A stretch of 64,000 nt of DNA from assembly GCA_020832665.1 (NCBI GenBank), contig JAFIEG010000005.1, forward strand, positions 1-64,000. The letters are read 5' to 3'. This DNA comes from Pararhodobacter sp. Its GTDB lineage: Bacteria; Pseudomonadota; Alphaproteobacteria; Rhodobacterales; Rhodobacteraceae. Below, piece after piece: positions 25,980 through 34,389 of this stretch. Position 1 is the first letter of the stretch; every line of letters starts with the position of its first letter. The notes under the pieces were generated by a model that saw nothing but the letters and a program-made list of their open reading frames with translations, searched no databases and was not told the DNA's origin. The position numbers and the translations under genes were made by a program.

Positions 25980-26966
25980 TCAGCGTGGCGCGGCGGCGCG
26001 GCACAGCCGGTCGTTGATGGCGCGGCCAAGCCCCGTGTCGGGGATGGGGGCGATGGCGATGGTGCCGTCCTCGCCGGCGCGCGCGTCGGCGCGGTGCAGG
26101 ATGTGGAAGAGGTTTGCCGCCGCCTCGGTCAGGTCGGCGCCGGGCGAGAGGTTGAGCCCGTCACTGCCGGGGCAGTCAGGGCCGAAGCCTATCCAGACCT
26201 CGCCGGGGCGGCGCTGGCGCGCCATCAGCCGCACCCGCCCGCGCGGGGCATAATGCGATTCCAACTGCCCTGGTGCGCTGGGGGTGTTTCCGGCCGGAGT
26301 GTCTGGGCTGGCGAGCGGCGCGCCGAGGGCGGACTCGATGGTCTCGGTCGTCAGGCCGCCGGCGCGCAAGAGGCGCGGCTGCGCGCCGGTGGCGTCGATG
26401 ATCGTCGACTCCAGCCCCACCGCGCAAGCGCCGCCATCGAGCACCGCGGCGATGCGCCCGCCCAGCCCGGCGAGCACATGTTCGGGTCTTGTGGGGCTGA
26501 TGCGCCCCGAGCGGTTGGCCGAGGGCGCGGCCAGCGCGATGCCGGCACGCTTGAGGAGCGCGCGCGCCAGCGGATGCGCGGGCAGGCGCAGCGCCACCGT
26601 GCCGAGCCCGGCGGTGACCAGCGGCGACAGCCCCGCATCGGCGCGCAACGGTAGCACCAGCGTCAGCGGGCCAGGCCAGAAGCGCTCTGCCAGCACTCGC
26701 GCCGGGCGGTTGAGGCGTGCCAGCCTTTCGGCCTGCGCGAGCGAGGCGAGATGCACGATCAGCGGGTTGAAGCGCGGCCGGTCCTTGGCGGCAAAGATGG
26801 CCGCCACGGCGCGATCGTTGCCTGCATCGCCGGCCAGGCCATAGACGGTTTCGGTGGGGATGGCTACCAGATGCCCGCCGCGCAGCAGCGCCGCGGCGCG
26901 GGCGATGCCGGCTTTGTCGCCTTGCAGCAGGCGGGTTTCGGTGGCGTGGGGCGGGGGATTGAGCAT
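25980..26966 (-). CDS. sua5: L-threonylcarbamoyladenylate synthase (Sua5 type)
   Basis: Makes threonylcarbamoyl-AMP from Thr, bicarbonate and ATP, the first step of tRNA t6A37 modification. The YrdC domain spans about residues 10-200: VAIPTETVYGLAGDA, IFAAKDRPRFNPLIVHL, WPGPLTLVLPL and APSANRSGRISPT. Residues about 215-328 form the extra Sua5 domain (GQLESHYAPRGRVRLM), so it is Sua5-like rather than the short TsaC. The ATG at 26966 is chosen over a TTG 18 nt upstream. Confidence 0.93.
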   Translation of the reverse strand: MLNPPPHATETRLLQGDKAGIARAAALLRGGHLVAIPTETVYGLAGDAGNDRAVAAIFAAKDRPRFNPLIVHLASLAQAERLARLNRPARVLAERFWPGPLTLVLPLRADAGLSPLVTAGLGTVALRLPAHPLARALLKRAGIALAAPSANRSGRISPTRPEHVLAGLGGRIAAVLDGGACAVGLESTIIDATGAQPRLLRAGGLTTETIESALGAPLASPDTPAGNTPSAPGQLESHYAPRGRVRLMARQRRPGEVWIGFGPDCPGSDGLNLSPGADLTEAAANLFHILHRADARAGEDGTIAIAPIPDTGLGRAINDRLCRAAAPR

Positions 26967-27068
26967 GATGCGACTGGCGGGCAAAGTGGGAATGTGGGCA
27001 GACGGCCCCGGGTTTCGGGTTGCGGCGAATTGAAGGGCAGACCAAAAAGGGTGACGTGGCGTTTCGGT

Positions 27069-27096
27069 TTGAGCGGATCGGGCGAACCACTATCGT
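27069..27096 (+). promoter_or_regulatory. probable promoter of the acyl-CoA dehydrogenase operon
   Basis: TTGAGC (27069-27074), a 16-nt spacer and TATCGT (27091-27096) in the 229-nt divergent gap between sua5 and the dehydrogenase, leaving a leader of about 90 nt. Confidence 0.4.
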
Positions 27097-27195
27097 GACA
27101 GCCCATAACGCCGCCGCGGGCTACGGGCAAGCGCGGCGGCTGCGGTTCAGATACGCGCCGGACACGCCCCCCGGGCAGCCAACGGAGACGATGCC

Positions 27196-28905
27196 ATGCC
27201 CTACAAGGCCCCCGTCAGCGAATTCCGATTCATTTTCGAGCATGTCGTCGGCTATGGCTCGCTGGCCGAGACCGAGCGTTTCGCCGAGGCCGGTCCGGAT
27301 GTGACCGAGGCAATTCTCGCCGGCGCCGGCCGGCTGGCCGAAGAGGTGATGGCGCCGCTCAACCGCGGCGGCGATCAGAACCCGGCGCGGCTGGAAAACG
27401 GGGTGGTGCGCACGCCGCCGGGTTTCGCCGAGGGCTATCGCGCCATCGCCGAGGGTGGCTGGCTGGGGCTGGCGGCGGCGCCTGAGCATGGCGGCATGGG
27501 ACTGCCGCAGGCGCTCAACACCGCAGTCAACGACATGATGTCGGGGGCGTGCCTCTCGCTGCAACTTTGCCCGCTTCTGAGCCAGGGGCAGATCGAGGCG
27601 CTGGAACACCACGCCGACGAGGCGCTGCAGGCGCTTTATCTGCCGAGACTGGTCAGCGGCGAGTGGACGGGCACCATGAACCTGACCGAGCCGCAGGCGG
27701 GCTCTGATGTGGGCGCGCTGCGCTCGAAGGCCGAGCCGAAGGGCGATGGCAGCTACGCGATTTCGGGGCAGAAGATCTTCATCACCTGGGGCGACCACGA
27801 CGTGGCCGAGAATGTCTGCCATCTGGTGCTGGCGCGGCTGCCCGATGGCGTGCCGGGGACCAAGGGGATCAGCCTGTTCATGGTGCCCAAGCTGATCCCT
27901 GATGCCGAGGGCCGGCCGGGCGAGCGCAACAGCCTGCGCGTGGTCTCGCTCGAGCACAAGCTGGGCATTCACGGCTCGCCCACCTGCGTGATGGAGTTCG
28001 ACGGCGCCACCGGCTGGCTGGTGGGCAAGCCCCATGGCGGCATGGCGGCGATGTTCACGATGATGAACAACGCAAGGCTTGGGGTGGGCATTCAGGGCGT
28101 GGGCGTGGCCGAGGCCGCCTTTCAGCACGCGCTGGCCTTTGCGCAGGAGCGCCGGCAGGGGCGCACGCCAAAGGGCGACGGGCCGATCATCGAGCATGCC
28201 GATGTGCGCCGCATGCTGGCCGAGATGCGCGCCGAGATCTTCGCCGCGCGCGCCATCGCTCTGGCCTGCGGGGTGGCCATCGATACGGGCCGCGCCACCG
28301 GTGACGAGCACTGGCTGGCGCGCGCCGCCCTGCTGACGCCCATTGCCAAGGCGCATGGCACCGATATCGGCTGCGAGGTGTCGAGCACGGCGCTGCAGGT
28401 TTTCGGTGGCATGGGTTTCATCGAGGAAGCCGGCGCCGCGCAGTATTACCGCGATGCGCGCATCACGCCCATCTATGAGGGTACCAACGGCATTCAGGCG
28501 ATGGATCTGGTGGGCCGCAAGCTGATGGATGGCGGCGAGGCCGCGATGCGACTGTTGCAGGAGATCGAGGATGCCGCCGAGGCCGCGCGCGCCTGCTGCC
28601 CCGAGATGGCCGGCGAGGTCTGGGCCGCGGCCGAGACGCTGCGCGAGGTCACCGAATGGATGCTGGCGCAGGAAATGAATGACCGCTTTGCCGGCGCCGC
28701 ACCCTATCTGCGTGCCTTTGCCCGCGTGCTGGGCGCCCATTACCACCTGCGCGCGGCGTTGGCCGAGCCCGAGGGCGCGCGTGCGCGGCTGGCGCAAGTG
28801 TTCATCCAACGTATCCTGCCCGAGCACCAGGGGCTGCTGGCGCGCGCGCGCGAAGGGGCGGCGGCGCTCTATGCGCTCTCGGCCGATGATCTGGAGGCCT
28901 CATGA
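27196..28905 (+). CDS. acyl-CoA dehydrogenase, DmdC-like long form
   Basis: FAD flavoenzyme (569 aa) oxidising the alpha-beta bond of an acyl-CoA and passing electrons to ETF. The N-terminal MPYKAPVSEFRFIFEHV is typical of the approximately 590 aa subfamily that includes 3-methylmercaptopropionyl-CoA dehydrogenase (DmdC) of marine roseobacters. MNLTEPQAGSDVGALRSKA is the FAD/substrate region, QVFGGMGFIEEAGAAQYYRDARI the C-terminal domain, and IYEGTNGIQAMDLVGRK carries the catalytic-base Glu. The last 120 residues are the extra C-terminal helix bundle. The substrate is not determined by sequence. The stop overlaps the MBL gene (ATGA); an ETF-ubiquinone oxidoreductase lies 5.5 kb away. Confidence 0.9.
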   Translation: MPYKAPVSEFRFIFEHVVGYGSLAETERFAEAGPDVTEAILAGAGRLAEEVMAPLNRGGDQNPARLENGVVRTPPGFAEGYRAIAEGGWLGLAAAPEHGGMGLPQALNTAVNDMMSGACLSLQLCPLLSQGQIEALEHHADEALQALYLPRLVSGEWTGTMNLTEPQAGSDVGALRSKAEPKGDGSYAISGQKIFITWGDHDVAENVCHLVLARLPDGVPGTKGISLFMVPKLIPDAEGRPGERNSLRVVSLEHKLGIHGSPTCVMEFDGATGWLVGKPHGGMAAMFTMMNNARLGVGIQGVGVAEAAFQHALAFAQERRQGRTPKGDGPIIEHADVRRMLAEMRAEIFAARAIALACGVAIDTGRATGDEHWLARAALLTPIAKAHGTDIGCEVSSTALQVFGGMGFIEEAGAAQYYRDARITPIYEGTNGIQAMDLVGRKLMDGGEAAMRLLQEIEDAAEAARACCPEMAGEVWAAAETLREVTEWMLAQEMNDRFAGAAPYLRAFARVLGAHYHLRAALAEPEGARARLAQVFIQRILPEHQGLLARAREGAAALYALSADDLEAS

Positions 28906-29996
28906 GCGGCGCCGGGAAAACAGCCGCGCAGCGTGGCCAGATTCGCTATCCCTTCGAGCAGCCGCCGGCGCATGACGCGGCGATCGAGGTGGCGCCGGGG
29001 GTATTTTGGCTGCGCCTGCCGCTGCCGATGAAGCTTGATCATGTCAATGTCTATGCGCTCGACGACGGTGATGGCTGGACGATCGTCGATACCGGTTTCG
29101 ACACGCGGCGCACGCGCGAATTGTGGTCGTCGCTTCTTGCCGGCCCGCTGGGTGGGCGACCTCTCAAGCGCGTGCTGGTGACCCATCACCACCCCGATCA
29201 CATCGGCCTTGCCGGCTGGTTTCAGGCCGAGCATGGCGCCGAGCTGTGGACCACGCGCACCGCCTGGCTTTTCGCGCGCATGCTCGCGCTCGATGTGCAG
29301 GAACGCGCCTCGCCTGAAGCCATCGCCTTCTGGCGCGATGCCGGGATGGATGCCGAACTTCTGGCGACGCGCGCCGAGGAGCGGCCGTTCAACTTTTCCG
29401 ATGTCGTGGCGCCGATGCCGCTGGGCTTTCACCGGCTTCGCGAGGGGCAGGCGATTGCAATGGGCGGGCGGCACTGGATCGTGCGCATGGGCAATGGCCA
29501 CGCGCCCGAACATGCCACACTGTGGAGCCTCGACGACGATCTGGTGATCGGCGGCGATCAGCTTCTGCCCTCGATCTCGGCCAATCTTGGGGTCTATGCC
29601 ACCGAGCCCGATGCCGACCCGGTCGCCGACTGGCTGGAAAGCTGCGAGCGGCTTTCGGCCTTTGCGCGCGATGACCAATTGGTGCTGCCCGGCCACAAGC
29701 TTCCCTTCACCGGGCTGCCGCTTCGCCTGGAACAGATGGCCGAGAACCATCACGGCGCGCTGTCCCGGCTCGGCGAGCATCTCTCCACGCCGCGCCGCGC
29801 TGCCGATTGCTTTTCCCCGTTGTTCAAGCGTGAGATCGGCCCGGCAGAGTACGGGCTGGCGCTGGTCGAGACGGTTGCCCATCTCAATCACCTGCTGCAC
29901 AAGGGTAATGTGCGGCGCTGGCGTGGCGAAGATGGTGCCTGGCTCTGGCAACGGATCACAACCCGGCCCGTGCGCCCGGCCCCGGCCGGCGGCTGA
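28902..29996 (+). CDS. MBL-fold metallohydrolase
   Basis: A 364 aa cytoplasmic protein. THHHPDHIGLAGWFQ (HHHPDH at residues 95-100) is the first metal cluster. Further ligands are likely in GNGHAPEHATL and VLPGHKLPFTG, with GGDQLLPSISANLG supplying the bridging Asp. The C-terminal winged-helix-like tail resembles that of the LACTB2/flavo-MBL group. It overlaps the acyl-CoA dehydrogenase stop by 4 nt, so hydrolysis of a thioester or lactone made in the same pathway is a reasonable inference. Confidence 0.85.
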   Translation: MSGAGKTAAQRGQIRYPFEQPPAHDAAIEVAPGVFWLRLPLPMKLDHVNVYALDDGDGWTIVDTGFDTRRTRELWSSLLAGPLGGRPLKRVLVTHHHPDHIGLAGWFQAEHGAELWTTRTAWLFARMLALDVQERASPEAIAFWRDAGMDAELLATRAEERPFNFSDVVAPMPLGFHRLREGQAIAMGGRHWIVRMGNGHAPEHATLWSLDDDLVIGGDQLLPSISANLGVYATEPDADPVADWLESCERLSAFARDDQLVLPGHKLPFTGLPLRLEQMAENHHGALSRLGEHLSTPRRAADCFSPLFKREIGPAEYGLALVETVAHLNHLLHKGNVRRWRGEDGAWLWQRITTRPVRPAPAGG

Positions 29997-30036
29997 CACG
30001 CCCGTTGCGGGCGGGGTACAAGGTGGAGTGTGTGAC

Positions 30037-30606
30037 TTGCGCCTAGGGCGACGCAAGCTGCTTTTCGGCCTAATGGCGCTGTCAGGCTGCGGCGGACAGC
30101 TTTTCACCGCCGCCACCGACGATCCGGGCCCGCCCTTTGCCCTGCCAGGGCCAAGCCGGCTTCGCATCGCCATATTCGAGCTCGAATCGCTGCGCTTTCC
30201 CTTCCACGCGGGGGTCATCATCCACAGCCCTGAAGAGCGCATCCTCTACGATCCGGGCGGCTATTGGCACCACCCGCAAGCGCGGCGCATTCGCGATGTC
30301 ACGCATGGCATGACGCCCGCGCTTGAAGAGCAATACCTCGCGCGCAGTTCGATGCAGGGGATGCCGGGGCGCTGGAAGCTGCATCTGTTCGAAACCGAGG
30401 TGCCCGATGAGGTGGCCCGCGAGGCGGTAGCGGTGGCACGCAGGCGCGAGGTCGTGCCGCCAGGCTTTTGCGTGCCGGGCACCGTGTCGGTGCTGCGCCG
30501 GCTGCCGGGTTTCGAGGATCTGCCCATGACGCTGCTTCCCGGCGTGCTGCTTGCGGCGTTGCGCACGCGCAACGACCTGCAATACAGCCTGCGGCAGATC
30601 GGTTGA
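30037..30606 (+). CDS. lipoprotein, putative permuted papain-fold (NlpC/P60-like) enzyme, paralogue 1
   Basis: A 189 aa precursor from a TTG with AGGTGGA 9 nt upstream (a GTG at 30028 is too close to that site). RRKLLFGLMALSGCGG is a lipoprotein signal. The conserved blocks FHAGVIIHSPEERILYDPGG, WHHPQ and GFCVPGTVSVLRRLPGFEDL are shared with the gene at 30875. An invariant His (FHAG) before an invariant Cys (GFC) is the order expected of circularly permuted papain-like amidases (YiiX/LRAT type). The enzyme class is inference; the paralogy is plain. Confidence 0.65.
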   Translation: MRLGRRKLLFGLMALSGCGGQLFTAATDDPGPPFALPGPSRLRIAIFELESLRFPFHAGVIIHSPEERILYDPGGYWHHPQARRIRDVTHGMTPALEEQYLARSSMQGMPGRWKLHLFETEVPDEVAREAVAVARRREVVPPGFCVPGTVSVLRRLPGFEDLPMTLLPGVLLAALRTRNDLQYSLRQIG

Positions 30607-30683
30607 GCGCGCTCCGGGGGCGTGACAGGCCAAGCGAGTTGCGCTAAGAAGCCGAAAAGGAAGCAACATTGCAGGAGCCGCCG

Positions 30684-30818
30684 ATGAGCAAGCACGAACA
30701 TGGCTCGATGGATATCACCGAGCAGGAAAAGACCTTTGCCGGGTTCATGAAGTGGTCGATCTGGGTGACGGTGGTTTCACTGGTCATTCTGGCTTTCCTG
30801 GCGCTTGCCGCCACCTGA
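30684..30818 (+). CDS. aa3-type cytochrome c oxidase subunit IV-like peptide
   Basis: 44 aa: a polar N-terminus with GSMDITEQEKTFAGFMKW and one membrane helix (IWVTVVSLVILAFLALAA). The MDIxxQEKTFxGF motif is the hallmark of the small subunit IV of aa3-type oxidases in Rhodobacter and Paracoccus. AGGAG precedes the ATG. No other oxidase gene is in the window, so it is an orphan copy here, placed between two paralogous lipoprotein genes. Confidence 0.85.
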   Translation: MSKHEHGSMDITEQEKTFAGFMKWSIWVTVVSLVILAFLALAAT

Positions 30819-30874
30819 GCGGCACATGCCCGCAGCGCCAGGGCCCGCCGGCTGACCGGAGAAAGGGTGAAGCC

Positions 30875-31468
30875 ATGCTTGCCATCCGTATCCTGTTGCT
30901 GATCTTCGTCGCCCTTGCGGCGGCGTGCACGAAGCCGGCTGTCTGGGCGCCCGATGAAGAAGTGATCGCGGCGCGCTATGTGCATGGCAACCCCGCCTCG
31001 ATCACCTATTTCAACGTGATCAACAACGACACGGGCACCGGCGAGCATGCGGCGCTGATGATCAATGCCAGCGAGCGGGTGCTGTTCGACCCGGCAGGCA
31101 CCTGGCAGCACCCTCAATCGCCCGAACAGCATGACGTGCATTTCGGGTTCGATGACCGGCAACTGCATCGTTACATATACTACCATGCCCGGCGCACCCA
31201 TCATGTGCGCAAGCATTACCTGGAACTGCCCCCCGAGCATGCCGAACTGATCTTGCGGCTTGCGCGGCAGGCCGGCCCCGTCTCGGACGGGTTCTGCGCG
31301 CGCTCCATTGGCGAGATCCTGCGGCAGATTCCGGGGCTTGAGCACATGCCGGTGGCGTTTCAGCCCAACCGTCTTTCCGATGCCTTCGCCCGCCTGCCCG
31401 GCGTGCGCGAAGAGCGCATCTACAGCGATGCCGAACCGACCGAGCGGCAGAGCTATTTCGAGGGATGA
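30875..31468 (+). CDS. lipoprotein, putative permuted papain-fold enzyme, paralogue 2
   Basis: A 197 aa precursor with the signal MLAIRILLLIFVALAAAC (lipobox AAAC). It shares with the 30037 protein the blocks GEHAALMINASERVLFDPAG plus TWQHPQ, LPPEHAELILRLARQAG and SDGFCARSIGEILRQIPGLE. The candidate catalytic His is in GEHAAL and the Cys in GFC. The mid-region HFGFDDRQLHRYIYYHARR is rich in His and Tyr. AGAAAGG precedes the ATG. A cell-wall or lipid amidase is possible but unproven. Confidence 0.65.
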   Translation: MLAIRILLLIFVALAAACTKPAVWAPDEEVIAARYVHGNPASITYFNVINNDTGTGEHAALMINASERVLFDPAGTWQHPQSPEQHDVHFGFDDRQLHRYIYYHARRTHHVRKHYLELPPEHAELILRLARQAGPVSDGFCARSIGEILRQIPGLEHMPVAFQPNRLSDAFARLPGVREERIYSDAEPTERQSYFEG

Positions 31469-31540
31469 CCGCCGCGTTTCCCTGCCTGGCCGCCGGTGTG
31501 GAATCAGGCAGGCCGGGCAAGATTGTATGTCAGGCAGAGA

Positions 31541-31565
31541 CGTAGGGTAGCCCGTATTGCCTACG
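31541..31565. terminator. hairpin between convergent genes
   Basis: CGTAGG...CCTACG arms around GTAGCCCGTATTG, placed between the lipoprotein gene and convergent azlD. Weakly similar to the GGGCAATATTGCCC family. Confidence 0.35.
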
Positions 31566-31607
31566 CTTCGGCGGCGGTCGCGGAATGCGGCTCGACCGGC
31601 CCTGGCC

Positions 31608-31952
31608 TCAACCCGGCATGGCAAGCCCGTTTGTCAGGCTGAGCAGCACGGCAACGGCAAGGCCGGCAACAATTGCCCATATCGGGCTGCGCGTCACCAC
31701 GCCTGCACCCAGCGCTGCGGCGGCCACGGCCAGCCTGCCGGGGTCTGTCTCGCCATCGGTGACGGGCGGAAAGAAGATCAGCGGCGCCATCAGCCCCGGA
31801 ATCACGGCCACCGGCGTATAGCGCAGGTGACGCAGCACCCATTCCGGCAGCGCACGGCTCCCGATGATGCCGAGAAAGGAATAGCGCAGTACCAGCGTGC
31901 CGATTCCGATAAGCAGGATTATGGCCCAGATCTCGAAGCTGCCGTAATTCAT
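31608..31952 (-). CDS. azlD: AzlD-family branched-chain amino acid exporter subunit
   Basis: Small inner-membrane subunit (114 aa) with about four membrane segments. MNYGSFEIWAIILLIGIGTL and the conserved YSFLGIIGSRALPEWVLRHL (near residue 30) and VIPGLMAPLIFFPP match AzlD. The start overlaps the azlC stop by 4 nt, giving an azlC-azlD pair. AzlCD homologues export branched-chain amino acids or analogues. Confidence 0.9.
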   Translation of the reverse strand: MNYGSFEIWAIILLIGIGTLVLRYSFLGIIGSRALPEWVLRHLRYTPVAVIPGLMAPLIFFPPVTDGETDPGRLAVAAAALGAGVVTRSPIWAIVAGLAVAVLLSLTNGLAMPG

Positions 31953-32701
31953 GGTCGCGCTTTCCCTCGCCGCCGCTTTGTCCACAGTTCGACCCATGCG
32001 CCCGCGGCCATGGCCAGCGCCGCCGCCAGCAGCAGCCCCAGATTGTACGGCACGAAGGCAAAGGCCAGCGCCCCCGCGACCGAGATGAAGGCGGCACTGA
32101 CATGCGCCAGCGTGCGCAACATCGGCGCGATCATTGCCAGAAAGGCGATCGGGACCGCCACATCGATCGGCAGCCCCGGCGGCAGTGCCGTACCGGCTAT
32201 CGCGCCGAACAGCGTGGCCAGATACCACAGCGGGCAGATTGGCGTGACGACGCCAAAGTAATAGGCCACGCGCGCGCCCATCGTCATTGGTGGACCGGTT
32301 TCATAGCGCAGATGCGCGATTGTATAGGCCTGATCGACCATCAGATAGGCGATGAGCCCGCGCTGCCAGACCGGGGCGGCACCCAGATGCGGCGCCAGCG
32401 CGGCGGAATACATCGCCATGCGCAGATTGACCGCCAGCGCCGTCAGAACCACCACTACTGTCGGTGCGTTCTCGACCATCAGCTGCACGGCAGCGAGTTG
32501 CGAGGCGCCGGCGATCACCAGGATCGAGAAGCCCATGGTCTCGGCCAGATTGAGCCCGGCTTCGGTGGCGATGACACCAAAAACCATGCCGAAGGGCACC
32601 ACGACGATGGAAAAGGGCAGCCCGGCTACCATGCCCTGGCGAAAGGCGCGGCGCGGCGAGGTTTCGGCGCTGGCGGGCGCGTTGTCGGAATCAATGGTCA
32701 T
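31949..32701 (-). CDS. azlC: AzlC-family branched-chain amino acid exporter subunit
   Basis: A 250 aa protein with about eight membrane segments. SPRRAFRQGMVAGLPFSIVV opens the transporter, PFGMVFGVIATEAGLNLAET and AGASQLAAVQLMVENAP are family signatures. The ATG at 32701 (MTIDSDNAPAS) is chosen; longer readings enter the neighbouring gene. The upstream gene at 32706 ends 4 nt before it, so all three may be cotranscribed. Confidence 0.92.
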   Translation of the reverse strand: MTIDSDNAPASAETSPRRAFRQGMVAGLPFSIVVVPFGMVFGVIATEAGLNLAETMGFSILVIAGASQLAAVQLMVENAPTVVVVLTALAVNLRMAMYSAALAPHLGAAPVWQRGLIAYLMVDQAYTIAHLRYETGPPMTMGARVAYYFGVVTPICPLWYLATLFGAIAGTALPPGLPIDVAVPIAFLAMIAPMLRTLAHVSAAFISVAGALAFAFVPYNLGLLLAAALAMAAGAWVELWTKRRRGKARP

Positions 32702-32705
32702 GCAA

Positions 32706-33656
32706 TCACCTGAAAACGCCGGCCACGCGGCCCAGCAGCATGAAGGCGCGAGCACTGCGGGTCTCGGCCAGGCGGGCGATCTGGGCATCGCTGGCCTCGG
32801 GCTCGAAGGCGCGCAGGCACCGGTCAAAGGCGCGCAGGAAGCGGTGCACGGCATCGCGAAACTCGGGGTCGGCGCGCATGCGTGCCGCGCTCAGCGCCAG
32901 GCATGAGCGGTCGCGTACCCCGGCCAGCGCGGCTACTGCCGGGCCGCGCGTGCCCAGGGCGAAGGCGCGCCAGATCTCGGGGCGAGTGCGGTCGGGGGTA
33001 AGCTGATCCATGTAGATGCCTTCCAGCGCAAGCCCCGATAGAACCGCCTGCGCGCTGCGGATCAGCTCGGCCGTGGCGTGATTGCCCAGCGCCCGGCGCA
33101 GCGCGGCGAAGCCTTCGGTATCGTCCTCATCCTCGGGGAAATGCAGCGCGCGGATCAACTCGTCATGGCCGATATCGATGGCCTCGGGTTCGCGCGGGGC
33201 GAGCGCCAGTGCGCCCTGCGCGGCGCCGGCGACATCGGCAGGGTTGGGGGCAGGGGCAGGCACCGCCGCCTCATGCCGGCGCGAGGTGAAGCGAAGCCCG
33301 GTGCCGTTTTGTGGCCCGGTGAGCTGTCCATGCGCCATCTCACCGCTTCCCGGGCCCTGCCGCGCGGCAAGGGCCTCGGCCTGTGCTGCCATGCTGACCG
33401 CGGCCTCCTGCATGCGCCTTGCGGCGCGGATCAGATAGACTGTCTGCCAGATCAGCACCACGGGCAAGAACACCGCCAGCGCCACCAGAACGAAGACCAG
33501 GGTTTCGGCCGGTGGCGTGCCGCGGCGCGACAGCGCCCAGCCCAGCGCGACCACCAGCGCCAGCCAGGCCAGCGACAGCGCAAAGGCCAGCCGCTCGGGC
33601 CGCCGCCGTGCCGGGGCGGCACGCGGTTGGCTGTCTGCACCCTGCCGCGCGGGCAT
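32706..33656 (-). CDS. conserved membrane protein of unknown function
   Basis: A 316 aa protein. Two membrane helices lie near the N-terminus (LAFALSLAWLALVVALGWAL, then TLVFVLVALAVFLPVVLIWQ), followed by a short helical AARRMQEAAVSMAAQAEALA region, a Pro/Ala linker and a cytoplasmic all-helical domain of about 160 residues (HFPEDEDDTEGFAALRRALG; the end has LARLAETRSARAFMLLGRVA). No catalytic motif recognised. The layout (two helices, coiled segment, helical domain) could suit a scaffold or signalling role. It lies between greA and azlC on the same strand. Confidence 0.75.
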   Translation of the reverse strand: MPARQGADSQPRAAPARRRPERLAFALSLAWLALVVALGWALSRRGTPPAETLVFVLVALAVFLPVVLIWQTVYLIRAARRMQEAAVSMAAQAEALAARQGPGSGEMAHGQLTGPQNGTGLRFTSRRHEAAVPAPAPNPADVAGAAQGALALAPREPEAIDIGHDELIRALHFPEDEDDTEGFAALRRALGNHATAELIRSAQAVLSGLALEGIYMDQLTPDRTRPEIWRAFALGTRGPAVAALAGVRDRSCLALSAARMRADPEFRDAVHRFLRAFDRCLRAFEPEASDAQIARLAETRSARAFMLLGRVAGVFR

Positions 33657-33678
33657 GCGCCCTTCCTCCGTTCAAGCC

Positions 33679-34149
33679 TCAGCGATAGGCTATGCCGATC
33701 ACTTCATAGCTGCGCTCGCCGCCCGGGGTGCGCACCTCGACCGAATCGCCCTCATCCTTGCCGATGAGCGCGCGCGCCAGCGGCGAGCGGATGTTGAGCA
33801 ACCCGCGCTCGATATCGGCCTCGGCCTCGCCGACGATCTGATAGGTGCGCTCTTCCTCGGTATCCTCATCAACCAGCGTGACGGTGGCACCGAACTTGAT
33901 CGCGCCCGACAGCTTGGCGGGATCGATCACCTCGGCGCGGCCCAGCAGGCCCTCGATCTCCTTGATCCGTCCCTCGATGAAGCTCTGCTTCTCGCGCGCG
34001 GCATGGTACTCGGCGTTCTCCGAGAGATCGCCATGCTCGCGCGCTTCGGCAATGGCGCGGATTACCGCCGGGCGCTCGTCGGATTTTAGCTTCTTCAGTT
34101 CGGCCCCCAGCGCTTCGAATCCGCGGCGGGTCATCGGAACCTTTTCCAT
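33679..34149 (-). CDS. greA: transcription elongation factor GreA
   Basis: Stimulates RNA cleavage by backtracked RNA polymerase. The 156 aa protein has the N-terminal coiled coil ([20 protein letters not shown]; tip [20 protein letters not shown] with the acidic residues) and the C-terminal FKBP-like domain ([20 protein letters not shown]). The ATG at 34149 is used; an in-frame TTG 15 nt upstream is unlikely. It diverges from the ETF-QO gene across 240 nt. Confidence 0.95.
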   Translation of the reverse strand: MEKVPMTRRGFEALGAELKKLKSDERPAVIRAIAEAREHGDLSENAEYHAAREKQSFIEGRIKEIEGLLGRAEVIDPAKLSGAIKFGATVTLVDEDTEEERTYQIVGEAEADIERGLLNIRSPLARALIGKDEGDSVEVRTPGGERSYEVIGIAYR

Positions 34150-34389
34150 CTGCCTTACCCCCAAACCAAAAACGCCCTCGGCCTTGGCCGGGGCATGAGC
34201 GCTTGCTTTCCATCAAGAGATACCAGCGCGAGGGCAAATGCAAGCCCCGTGGCGTGCCCGGCGCCAGCCTGTTCGCCCTTGCCGGCGCCGGCGGGCAATT
34301 GACCCTCCCCGCCTTGCTGCTATACCGCTGGAAACCGAAGGAAAGGCCAGCGCCCTGCGGCAGCCGCCCAGCCCATAGAAGGAGCCGTC

